Positions 21,956 to 31,382 of a stretch of DNA of 64,000 nucleotides are shown piece after piece. The notes beneath the pieces are model-generated. The model was not told where the DNA came from, did no database searches, and was given only the letters and a program-made list of their open reading frames with translations. Source of the stretch: Lycium barbarum. Taxonomy: Eukaryota > Streptophyta > Magnoliopsida > Solanales > Solanaceae. Where the stretch lies: positions 9,142,725 through 9,206,724 of the forward strand of contig NC_083344.1 in the NCBI RefSeq assembly GCF_019175385.1. The letters run 5' to 3'. The translations under genes were made by a program, and so were the position numbers. The stretch's first letter is position 1. Each line of letters opens with the position of its first letter.

Positions 21956-22417
21956 AGGCAATTGTAGCAGTAATTAAACACATAATAGGCAATTTAAAAC
22001 TATAATCATAATTAATTTATCTAAATCAATTATAATTAATTTGAGAATTTTCCATAAATTGATTATGTAGAAAATTAAAATTTTGGGGTAAAAAATGATT
22101 ATTTATTTTAATTACTTAATTTCCTTGAATTAAAATGGGGGGTAAATATTTGCTGAATAAAATTCTAATATTTTCATAATTAAATAAATAGCTACTCCAC
22201 ACTATTTTTAGTAAAATGCCTTATTAGTTATTGTGAAATAATTTTCAAAAGATTTATTATAGAAATTATTTTAACAAACACTAGAGGTAAAACATTATAT
22301 GCATAGTCTCTAAAATCATCTTGATTTTACTAAAAAAATATTTATCACCCCATTTAATATTCAGGCACTTTGAGTAATTAAAATAAATTATGAGAGGTCA
22401 AAAATTAGGTGTCAACA

Positions 22418-24843
22418 ACTGCCCCTTCGGTGTCCAGGGATGGCGAGACCATCCCCGAGCAACCAAATTTGACCAACCCTGATTTTTGACTGACCCAAGT
22501 CATATTGCCCCTCATTATTATGCAATTTTTCAAAATATATGACCGAACCATAACTTCTAGGTTTCCTACATATCTCAGGTTTCATAAGAATTCAGGCCAT
22601 TTGTAGTTCGACATGATTATGACTTCTAAATGCAAATTAAAGCAAATTCTCAGATTTTCCTACTGTTAAGCTGGGAAATCCGGTGTGATTGGTGAGAGTG
22701 TAACTGACTTTCTGGCATTGAGTCTGCCTACATATCCCTGTTCTTGGAATCAAGTAACTTGTAGTTCGACTTAATCAAAGGAAAAGGGTATCCCTTATGT
22801 GGGAATGCCTTTATGTGTTTCGGTGTGTGTCCGACCGGTCGCGGAATAATAAAAACAAACAAAGCACATAAGCAATAAACAATCTTGTGTGGCTGAGTAT
22901 GGTGAGGGGTGATCATCCAAGTCCTGGCCGGAGAGCTTGACTCTCATAGGCACCTTATCTCGACCGGCTGTGTAAGAGAAAGTTTCACGTTTGCTCCGCA
23001 ATCTGTATGGATTTGATTTTATTTTGCTTGTTCCTTGGCGGCTACCAATCTGCTTCCGTCTGCCGAGTAATGCTGATTTTTGGCTGAGGAATACTGCAAC
23101 CATATGACCGGATTTACATTGTCTTGCCTTTTTAGCGAAGACTGTGGTCTCCTGACTAGTTTTATATCGCTTTATTGTCTTGCTGTATCCCGTAGCTTAT
23201 ATGAATGTCCCTCTCGACAATTGCAATAAAATGCTCTCATGGCATGTCTGTATGGACCGCTTTCTTGGCGACTGAAATAAATGGCCCTCTTGGCAATTGA
23301 AATAAATGGCCTTCCTGGCCTGTTCATGTGAATAGCTCTCTTGGCATGTTTGTATGAATGACCCTCTTGGAATGTTTGTATGAATGGCCCTCTTAGCAGT
23401 AGGAAAATAAACGTGCAATGTCCCTCTTCGCGTGTTTGTATGAATGACCATCTTGGCAGCAGGAAAATAAACGTGTAATGACCCTCTTGGCATGTTTGTA
23501 TGAATGTCCCTCTTGGCATGTTTGTATGAATGGCCCTCTTGGCAGCAGGAAAACAAACGTGCATGGCCCTCTTGGCGGTTTGTATGAAGTGATGTAAATG
23601 ACAGATATGGCCCCTTCGGCTAAATCGTCTTTCTTTCGTCTTTTATACCGGCTGTGACCCTCTTGGTCGGATGTGCTGTTTTGGCCAAACTTTTGCCATT
23701 GTGGCAATTTCCAAGCATTTTGTAGCAATTGTGGCTTAATATTTTTCCCTTTTGAAATTCGGAGTCTTTCATAGCCCTTATGGCTAGATATTTGCCCTTT
23801 TGGCATTCAAATCTTTATAGCCCTTGTGGCTAGATAATTTTTGTGGCCTTTTAACCTTATAGCCCTCGTGGCTAGATAGTTAACCTTCATGGTATTCTGA
23901 TTTCTTTCTTAGCCTTTGTGGCTTTTGTCCTTGGTGGTAGTTAAAATCTTTCACAGCCGTCATGGTTGGACATATACTCCAAAAGCCGGATCTCAACAGT
24001 GGTCTAGACCTTCTTTAGCGAAACGTTTCCTACACATGAAGCAAGGTTAGAGAAAAAAGATCGTCTTTCGATTTCCTGGGGACCTGCTTTAGAAAATGGG
24101 TTAGTTTTCTCCTATTTCAAGTTGATCCGTGTTGCCCGCGCTATCGCATCATCGGCTTTCCGGACCCGAAACCCCTTTAGCTCCGGTATTCGAAAGATAA
24201 ACGTATTTTCAATATGCAGAAAACTTATTTTTGTAATGCTACTATAAAGATATCTACTTTGGAAAAATGCAAGCATTTTTAATCGTCATGACATCTGTTT
24301 TGAATGAGGGAGTTCCTTTCTTCCGTGGCTGGGGCTTTTGTTTCCTTACGCGGAATTTTTGAGACCTTTTCTAAAAAATTCTACCCCAGTTTAAATCTCG
24401 ATCCATCAATTCTTATGCCGAATCTTCTGGTAAATTTTGAGGTCTTCTAAAAAATTCTGCCCTAGTTGGGCGTGCAGAAATCCCTGCTTCTTTGCGAAGT
24501 CCTATCTCAGAGGCTCCCTAGGGGTTTCTTGGTTTTTCTTTGATGCGACCGAGCTCAAAGAGCGCCTACGTATCCTGTCGCAGTAGGAATTCAGGTCGAA
24601 CGTAGTTCATAAACAAAATAATGGATTTTTGGTTTTACTAATAAAGCGATCGGGTCGCAAATGGACTGCTTACGTATCCCAATGTGGGGAAATTAGGTCA
24701 TTGCATAGTTTATATTACAAAAGGTGTTTTGTTTAGCGTATCTATTACGAAACGATTACAAGCAAAAGGAAATCACTAATAAAAGCAAAATAGAATAACG
24801 ATTACAAGCAAAGAGTACTATTACAAACTGAGAAGCTCCTTCT
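22418..24843 (-). repeat. Ogre 3' UTR with minisatellite-like repeats
   Basis: Between the integrase stop (24844) and the 3' LTR lie 2.4 kb without a plausible gene. At about 23200-23580 words such as GGCCCTCTTGGCATG and TTTGTATGAATG repeat many times in units of roughly 25-60 bp. At about 23700-23960 a second family (ATAGCCCTTGTGGCTAGATA) repeats four to five times. The open frames at 23172-23806 only translate these repeats. A G-rich polypurine tract (GAAGGGGCAGT on the minus strand) borders the LTR at 22418-22428. Tandem repeats in this position are a known feature of Ogre elements. Confidence 0.85.
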
Positions 24844-26014
24844 TCATGCATAGTAGCGCTTGATTGCATTTGAGTTGATCGGTTTCGGCCACTCTTGACC
24901 GTCCATTTTTGTCAGTACTACCGCTCCTCCGGAGAGTACTTTGCGGATCACGTAAGGCCCTTTCCAGTTAGGAGCAAACTTCCCTTTATATTCATCTTGA
25001 TGTGGAAAAATCCTTTTGAGCACCAGTTGCCCGATCTGAAAAAGTCTAGTTCAGACTCGTTTGTTGAAAGCTCTTGCCATCCTTTGCCGGATAATTGACC
25101 GTGACAGACAGCAACCATCCTTTTCTCATCAATCAAAGCTAATAGCTCATAATGAACTCGGACCCATTTAACATTATCTAATTCTGCTTCCTGAAATATT
25201 TTCAGGGAAGGTATCTCAACTTCGACGGGTATGACTGCTTCAATTTCGTAGACCAGTAAGTATGGAGTTGCTCATGTTGAAGTTCTGGCCGCAGTACGAT
25301 ATCCAGTAAAGCATAAGGCAACTGTCGAGTTTCGATGGATGATCTTGAATTGCTCACAAATATCCTTCATCAGGTGGCTATTCAGATTGGTTCTGTTTTC
25401 TGTTATGATGGACTCGGGCACACCGAATCTGCATATGAGGTGGTTTCACACAAAGTCCGCCACCACTTTCTTTGTTACCGATTGGTGAGACGTTGCTTCC
25501 ACCCATTTGGTGAAATAGTCAATGGCAACCAAGATAAACCGGTGGCCATTCGAGGCTGCTGTTTCAATGGGTCTAAAACATCCATGCCCTAGGCGACGAA
25601 AGGCCATGGTGAGCTCATAGTATTAAGCTCACTGGGAGGGACTTTGATCAGATCACCGTGGATCTGGCATTGATGGCATCTTTGCACATATTTGCAACAG
25701 TCGCTCTCCACAGTCATCCAATAATATCCGGCTCGTAGAATCTTCTTTGCTAGTACGAATCCATTCATATGGGGTCCACATGTTCCAGCATGTACTTCTT
25801 CTAGAAGTTTGGTGGCTTCGCCGGCATCTACACGTCTAAGCAGGCCCAAATCTGGCTTCCGTTTGTATAGTATTTCTTTATTTAGGAAGAAATTGTCTGC
25901 CATTCTTCGGATGGCCTTATTTTGTCCATTAGTAATGCCTACGGGATATTCCCGTCTTTCCAGATACATTTTTATGTCGCTGTTCCATGGCTTGCCATTT
26001 GGCTTAGCTTCCAC
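24844..26014 (-). pseudogene. Ogre integrase, broken
   Basis: The N-terminal part (26014-25589) has an HHCC zinc site: the two His around HAGTCGPHMNG and the Cys pair in CCKYVQRCHQCQIHGD. The core follows in mixed frames, with a recognisable first Asp (GMDVLD). Where relatives have Asp in a TDNG-type block, Glu is seen (TEN). A junction near 25325 skips the stretch that should carry the third acidic residue. The C-terminal domain is readable down to a clean stop at 24844-24846, ending NSNAIKRYYA. The enzyme would insert element DNA into the genome, but this copy cannot be active. Confidence 0.88.
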
Positions 26015-26029
26015 ATCGCAACAATAGGC

Positions 26030-26580
26030 ATGCTCTTCTTTCAGACTTATCCTCAGCGGGTCGATGTGACTGCTTTCAGGATGCTAGATCATTGACGCTA
26101 TTGTGGCTAGTGCACAAATTCATTCTGAGCCCTTGGTGTATGTAGAAACTTAATCTTTCTGAACTTCTTACACAATCTCTGTGCCAGGCTCACATACGGT
26201 AAGATGTTTTCATTCTTAGTGAACTATTCACCTTATACTTGATGAATCAGCAAGTCGGAATCCCTAATGACCGATAATTCATTGATGTCCATATCTAGTG
26301 CCATTCTATGGCCTAGTATGCAGGCTTCGTATTCAACCATATTGTTGGTATAGCGGAATTTGAGCTTAGCGGCCATGGGGTAGTGTTGCCCATTTTATGA
26401 TATCAAGACCGCTCCGATTCCGGAACCTTTGTAATTCACTGCTCTGTCAATAAACAATCTCCAGCCAATATAGGATTCTGTTGCTCCTTCTTCTATAGCC
26501 AACAGCCCTTCGTCTGGAAAATGAGTTCGAAGCGGTTCAAGCTCCTCGTCCACCGGGCTTGCAGCTAATAAGTCAGCCAA
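26030..26580 (-). pseudogene. Ogre second RNase H (archaeal-type) domain, broken
   Basis: Residues WRLFIDRAVNYKGSGIGAVL at the start are followed after a stop by YPMAAKLKFRYTNNMVEYEA and LSVIRDSDLLIHQV. This is the extra RNase H found in the Tat group of plant gypsy elements, located between the gypsy RNase H and integrase. The first catalytic Asp is kept, although the usual FDGA reads IDRA. A stop lies after ISAV-type sequence near 26395, and more follow. Confidence 0.82.
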
Positions 26581-26601
26581 GGCCTGTCCTTTGACGGCTC
26601 T

Positions 26602-26970
26602 CTAGGCTATGTATATAATGTCGAATTCACTCAACAGTATCTCCCATTTGGCCAATTTCCCGATGTGCATGGGCTGACGGAATATGTACCTCAATGGATC
26701 CATCTTGGATATGAGGTGCATGGTATATGAAGACAAATAATGCCTCAATTTTTGAGCTACCCAAGCTAGAGCACTACAAGTTTTTCCCACCAGCGTATAT
26801 CTTGCCTCATAGGTTGTGAACTTTTTGCTCAGATAATAAATGGCACGCTCCTTTTTCCCTTCTTCATCGTGTTGTCCTAACACGCACTCGAAAGCCTTTT
26901 CGAAAACTGACAAGTACAACAGCAAAGGACTCTCAGGCCTTGGTGGCACCAGGACTGGTGGGTTAGACAA
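26602..26970 (-). pseudogene. Ogre reverse transcriptase connection and gypsy RNase H segment
   Basis: PPVLVPPRPESPLLLYLSV, then ERAIYYLSKKFTTYEARYT, LAWVAQKLRHYL and SKMDPLRYIFRQP are typical of the gypsy RNase H region that follows the reverse transcriptase thumb. The frame ends at a TAG near 26602. The usual D-V-S-D or similar first catalytic Asp position reads L-S-V, so this RNase H is probably inactive. Confidence 0.85.
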
Positions 26971-27017
26971 GTACCTCTTGATAGTGTCGAATTACTCTTG
27001 CCATTCCTCCGTCCATT

Positions 27018-27974
27018 TTATAGGAGTGTCCTTTTCAAAAGCTTTAGGATGGGCTCCACAATGATAGTGGATTGAGCTATGAACCGCCCGATGTAATTTA
27101 GCCTTCCGAAGAAACTCATGACTCCTTTCTTAGTTTGAGGAAGAGAAAACTCTTGGATTGCTTTGATCTTTCTTAGGTCTAGCTTTATGCCCCTTTGACT
27201 GACTATGAATCCCAGTAACTTTCCAGCCAGTACTCCGAACGCACACTTGGCCGGGTTCAATTTCAAATTAAAGTTCCGGAGTGTGTCGAAAGATAGTAGT
27301 CATTTCTCTCATGTACGTTGCACCGGCATTCTTGAGGCCGAAGGGCATCACCATATAGTGGTACACTCCTCATAGGGTGATGAAGGCTGTCTTCTCAGCG
27401 TCCTGTCTATCCATTAAGTTCTAATGGTAGCCGGCGAAGCAATTTACAAACGATTGTAACTCGTGCTTGGCACAATTGTCTATGAGTATATGGATGTTCG
27501 GGAGTGGAAAATTATCCTTGGGGATAGCCTTGTTTAGATCTCGGTAATCCACGCAGATTCTTATTTTGCCGTCTTTTTGGGCACTGGGACTATTTTATGT
27601 GGGGTAGGATGTCACTTCCACTACTCTAGACTTAATCTGTTTCTCCACCTCGTCTTTTATTCGGATACTAAGATCCAATTTGAATTGTCAGGTTTTCTGC
27701 TTTACTGGAGCAAACCCTCATTCATGGGTAGCCTGTGAGACACTATGCTGGTACTTAGCCCTGGCATGTCGGCGTATGACCATGCGAAGACGTCCACGTA
27801 CTCCCTTAGCAAACTTATCAATACCTTTTTGAGAGGGGCATCTAGGTGTGCGCTTATCCTTGTTTCTTTGACATCCTCTTCATCATCTAGATTTATGGTT
27901 TCTGTTTTATCCAGCTTCAGCTTCTGCTCATTCTCTAGTTGTTCTACTTCCTCTGTGAGACCCTTGGGTAGCAT
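27018..27974 (-). pseudogene. Ogre reverse transcriptase, broken and lacking the YVDD segment
   Basis: The upstream part reads REYVDVFAWSYADMPGLS, a conserved lead-in to Tat reverse transcriptases. After several stops and frameshifts, PVPKK and GATYMREMTTIF blocks are legible. The sequence then jumps near 27280 almost directly to LKLNPAKCAFGV and the thumb (FIVSQRGIKLD, FFGRLNYIGRFI). In the family, about 30-40 residues including the YVDD catalytic pair lie at that junction; here they are absent. The enzyme cannot function from this copy. Confidence 0.87.
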
Positions 27975-28896
27975 TGTGGTTTCGTCCTATTCCTCATATT
28001 CTTCTTCATCTATGCTGCCCAACTCATTCGTTTCGCAACATGTCATGACATTTAAGGTTGATTTATTATTTTTATTACTGAAAAGAAATTCAAGGCGAAA
28101 TATGCTAGTATAAAACATGCATGCAACAAGTAACACCGTCTTAATAAACCGAGGCTTTCATAAATTTTGAAATATTAGGAGTACAACCTGTGGTCCAGGC
28201 TTAGGTCAAGCCATTTACATTTTTGAAAACGTTACGAGGTATGTAAGTGACAAAGAGGGTGAATAATCGGGCCTCAACCGATTCTCCCCATTTTCAAAAA
28301 ATAAATTCATCTTTCTCTAGCGAAGAGCCAGTAGCGGGGTAGAGGTCCAGTTGAACAGCTGCTCGCCCGGATCTGCCTCTCTGATGCTGGGTGTTTCAGC
28401 ACATTCCTCCAAAATCACGGAGCAATCTTCCTCTTAGATTAGCATCCTTATCCCTTCTTCAATGTCAGTATCCTCAGGCACAGGCATTTTGTGGGGGAAT
28501 AACTGATATAAATTCAGAACGGGTTTGCAGAGATCTGCAACCTCTTATCTTTTCTTGGTAGGTATCTCTTCATCTGTTGGGATGTAGCCAAGCCCAAAGT
28601 GAAAATTATCTTGAAAGATAGGAATGGGCTTAGTGATTCCTTGTAGATTCTTCCCCAAAGCTTTTTGCCGGTTCAAACTCGTTTAGAAGCATAGCGAAAG
28701 CAATCATCTTATAAACCGCCGGCATGGGACTTTCCATGGAGTCTATCTTGTGGGCCGCTCCTACTAACTCCATGACATGAAAATCTGTTCCTTTGGGTGT
28801 GGCTTCAATGACAGGTGTGAAATTGTTTGGATAATTATGCATGCTGGCTTCTCCGTGGACCACCACTTCTTCTCCTTTCCAAACAAATTTTACAAG
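27975..28896 (-). pseudogene. Ogre protease-to-reverse transcriptase linker with G-patch-like remnant
   Basis: An open stretch at 28866-28630 ends AVYKMIAFAMLLNEFEPAKSFGEES, similar to the short G-patch-like segment that Tat elements carry after the protease. The rest (to 27975) is full of stops. Ogre elements are known to carry an intron in this interval. No confident splice sites were identified here. Confidence 0.6.
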
Positions 28897-29361
28897 TTAA
28901 TGGAGCGAGGATGGTACCGCTCCTGCCATATGGATCCATGGTCTCCCTAGAAGCAAATTGTAATTGGCCGGTATTTCCATGACTTGGAATTCAGTGGTGA
29001 ACTCAGCAAGTCCTATTTGAATATCCAAATCAACTACTCTAGTAGCGTCACAACGTCCTCCATCAAATGCTCTTATGTTAGTGTGGCTTTGATGAACCTT
29101 TCCGAGGTCATACCCTAGCTGAGTCAAGATGGATTCGGGGTAAATGTTAAGCCCTGCCCCGTTGTCAATCAACACCCGGGTTACTACTTTGTTGCGGCAC
29201 ATCATAGTAATGTGTAACGCTTTGGTTTGATTTATGCCTTCCCTGGGCAATTCTTTCTCTGTGAAGGCAATTTGATGTTCCTTCATAATGCGGGCGACCA
29301 TTTCGGCCAAGCTTTCACTGTTGGTTCCAGCGGGGACATGAGCTTTCTCCAACACCTTCAT
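28897..29361 (-). CDS. Ogre aspartic protease domain
   Basis: The retropepsin that cuts the polyprotein. The active site is VLIDNGAGLNIYP, with Asp at about residue 66 of this open frame, where many gypsy elements have DSG/DTG and Tat elements often have DNG/DSG. The C-terminal signature NYNLLLGRPWIH matches the usual ILGRPWL-type block. The frame is open over 154 codons. The upstream boundary (ATG 29361) is only the start of the open frame after a break from the gag segment. Confidence 0.88.
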   Translation of the reverse strand: MKVLEKAHVPAGTNSESLAEMVARIMKEHQIAFTEKELPREGINQTKALHITMMCRNKVVTRVLIDNGAGLNIYPESILTQLGYDLGKVHQSHTNIRAFDGGRCDATRVVDLDIQIGLAEFTTEFQVMEIPANYNLLLGRPWIHMAGAVPSSLH

Positions 29362-29471
29362 TAGAGCCAGGCGGTGTTGGGGTGAACTTTGCAGTAATGC
29401 TAGTACTAATATTTAGGATGCGCCTTCTTTAAATGCTCAACAATGGAGTATTCCTTTGGCTGCATTCGACA

Positions 29472-31372
29472 TTAAAAGTCTTCGGCTTCACTTTCATCTT
29501 CAGTGATAGTCCTTTTCTGATTACCCTCCCTTCGAGGTGCCCCTTGGGCTTGGTCTTCAGAAGTATAATATCTCCCTGATCTTGTGATACCATGTGCGGT
29601 GGCCACTTGGACTACAAACTCTTTTCGAGGCAGCGCCAGAGTCATCTGAGTTATATGTGCTGTCACTGGTGTAGGGATTAATACCTTGAATTGTGGGCGT
29701 TCCTGTAGGGACAGTGACGCTACTGTGCGTTCAAGTTCTTTCACAGAATTGAGGATTATGGGCCTTCCTGTGGCCCAGTCTTCTTCTCTCTCAATCATGT
29801 GAATCACGTTGTTGCCATGGTTTGGCAAAGGATTAGTGTTCACATTTGGAGGGGTCGTTTGGAGCACAATTTCTTTCCGGTCAATCAGATCTTGTATTTT
29901 ATACTTAAGGTTAGTGCAATCCTCAGTACTGTGCCCTATGCCATTGGAGTGATAGGCAGACGCTTAGTCAGCTCGGTAAAATCAGTTTTTTGGATCGACG
30001 GCCTTTGGCGGAAGCACTTGAATCATTCCAGCCGCGCTTAACCTTTTGAATAAATCGGTCCGAGATTCTATTAGCGGAGTGAACACCCGAGGGGGTTTTT
30101 TCTGAAAATTGGGACATGGCGCATTATAGGCATTTGGTGGGGGTTAATTCATGTAGGCGCTTTGTTGGTAATTTTGTGGGGTACGGTAGATGGATAGGGG
30201 CATCTGATAATTTGGTCGTGGAGCTTAGTAATTTGGGGGAGGTGATTGGAAGGTATTTGGTGGAGCTTGGTAGTTTTGGGGTGGTGATTGGAAGGTCTGT
30301 TACGCGTAATATATGGGCACTGTGTTGTAAGGGGTGGGTGCATAGGTATTTAGAGGAGGTGAAGCATATGCTCCAATCGGGAAATCTTCCCTTCTTTTGG
30401 GCTTAGGGGTGTGGGATATGCTAGCCACGTCTTCTTTCTTCTTGCGCATGAACCCGGTTGAACTTGAACCAGCGGATTTTCTAGTCATGCTTATGATTCC
30501 ACCGGTCTAAGACCATCTTCTATGGCCTCACCCATTTTGACCAATTCAGAGAAAGGTCTCCCCACCATTGAAAGCATTCTGTCGTAGAAGTCCGTCTCTT
30601 GCGAGCGGATAAAAACCGACACAAGTTCTTTCTCGCCCATAGGAGGTTGTACTCGGGCAGCCTCTGTTCTCCACCTGCTTGCATATTCGCGGAAGTTCTC
30701 GGTGGATTTCTGTTTCAATTTCTCCAGATAATACCTATCTGGCACTGTCTCCATATTAAAACGAAATCTTTCCATGAAAGCTGCAGCCATGTCTTCCCAT
30801 ATGACCCAACGATGTAAATCTATTGCCGTGAACCATTCTGAGGCTTCCTTGGTCAAGCTCCCGCTGAACAACCTCATGATGAGCGCTTGATTGTCTCGGA
30901 CGCCGACCAACTGGTAGCAGTAGGCCCACATGTGCGCTTTAGGATTGCCTGTCCCGTTAAATAATTCGAATCGGGGTACTTTGAAGCCTTTGGGTAAATC
31001 CAGATTAGGATGCATGCACAGATCGTCATAGCTTAGACCTGTACCAGTGAGGGTAGTCCTCATAAATCGTTCCAACATTGCGGTCATCTTCCCACTCAAG
31101 CCTTTCCTCTTGTTTTTCCTGTTCTGCCTTCCAAGCCCTTTCCATCTCTTTATAGTGGTCAATTTCTTAATCAGGCGAGAAGGTACCTGGTGTGACAGGC
31201 GTGTGGAAAGAAACAGCAGGGCACATTCAGGTAATCGGGGTGCTTTTGTCAGTGGGTAATGTAGTGATACCAGGGTGGGTATTTTGTGGTGCTGGGTAAG
31301 AGAGGGTAGAGTTGGTGGTCCCGGGCATTTGGTTGGGGTTAATTGGTGGTGGGATATGGCTTGAGGCACCAA
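29472..31372 (-). pseudogene. Ogre Gag, main part
   Basis: The open stretch 31372-30491 carries the Gag capsid region: DLCMHPNLDLPKGFKVP, FELFNGTGNPKAHMWAYC, MRLFSGSLTKEASEWFTAI, AAAFMERFRFNMETVPDRYYLEKL, SWRTEAARVQPPMGEKELV. These match retrotransposon Gag of the Tat group. After a stop, Pro/Tyr/Asn-rich repeats and a zinc-knuckle-like YHSNGIGHSTEDC (about 29930) follow, then an open segment 29867-29472. The N-terminal part lies beyond the 2.98-kb insertion, at 34360-34718. Confidence 0.88.
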
Positions 31373-31382
31373 TGTGTCTACC

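Larger units (their letters stand above)
15444..22417 (-). repeat. Ogre 3' LTR (6,974 bp, enlarged by an insertion and internal duplication)
   Basis: It aligns with 38640-43706 nearly throughout. The outer end should read TGTTACGG on the plus strand but reads TATTACGG. It is about 1.9 kb longer than the other LTR, mainly because of an unshared segment at about 15990-17489 and a repeated block at 21227-21955. It contains no supported gene. The open frames in it are chance, and several simply translate CA/TA microsatellites. Confidence 0.92.

Noticed and set aside
23172..23806. Three long overlapping minus-strand frames (119-137 codons) with repeated GHSYKHAKR-type peptides
   Set aside because: They translate the tandem repeats of the Ogre 3' UTR in several frames, which shows there is no frame preference.
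23200..23960. Regularly repeated units as a possible CRISPR-like array
   Set aside because: Units are contiguous and variable without unique spacers, and this is plant nuclear DNA inside a retrotransposon 3' UTR.
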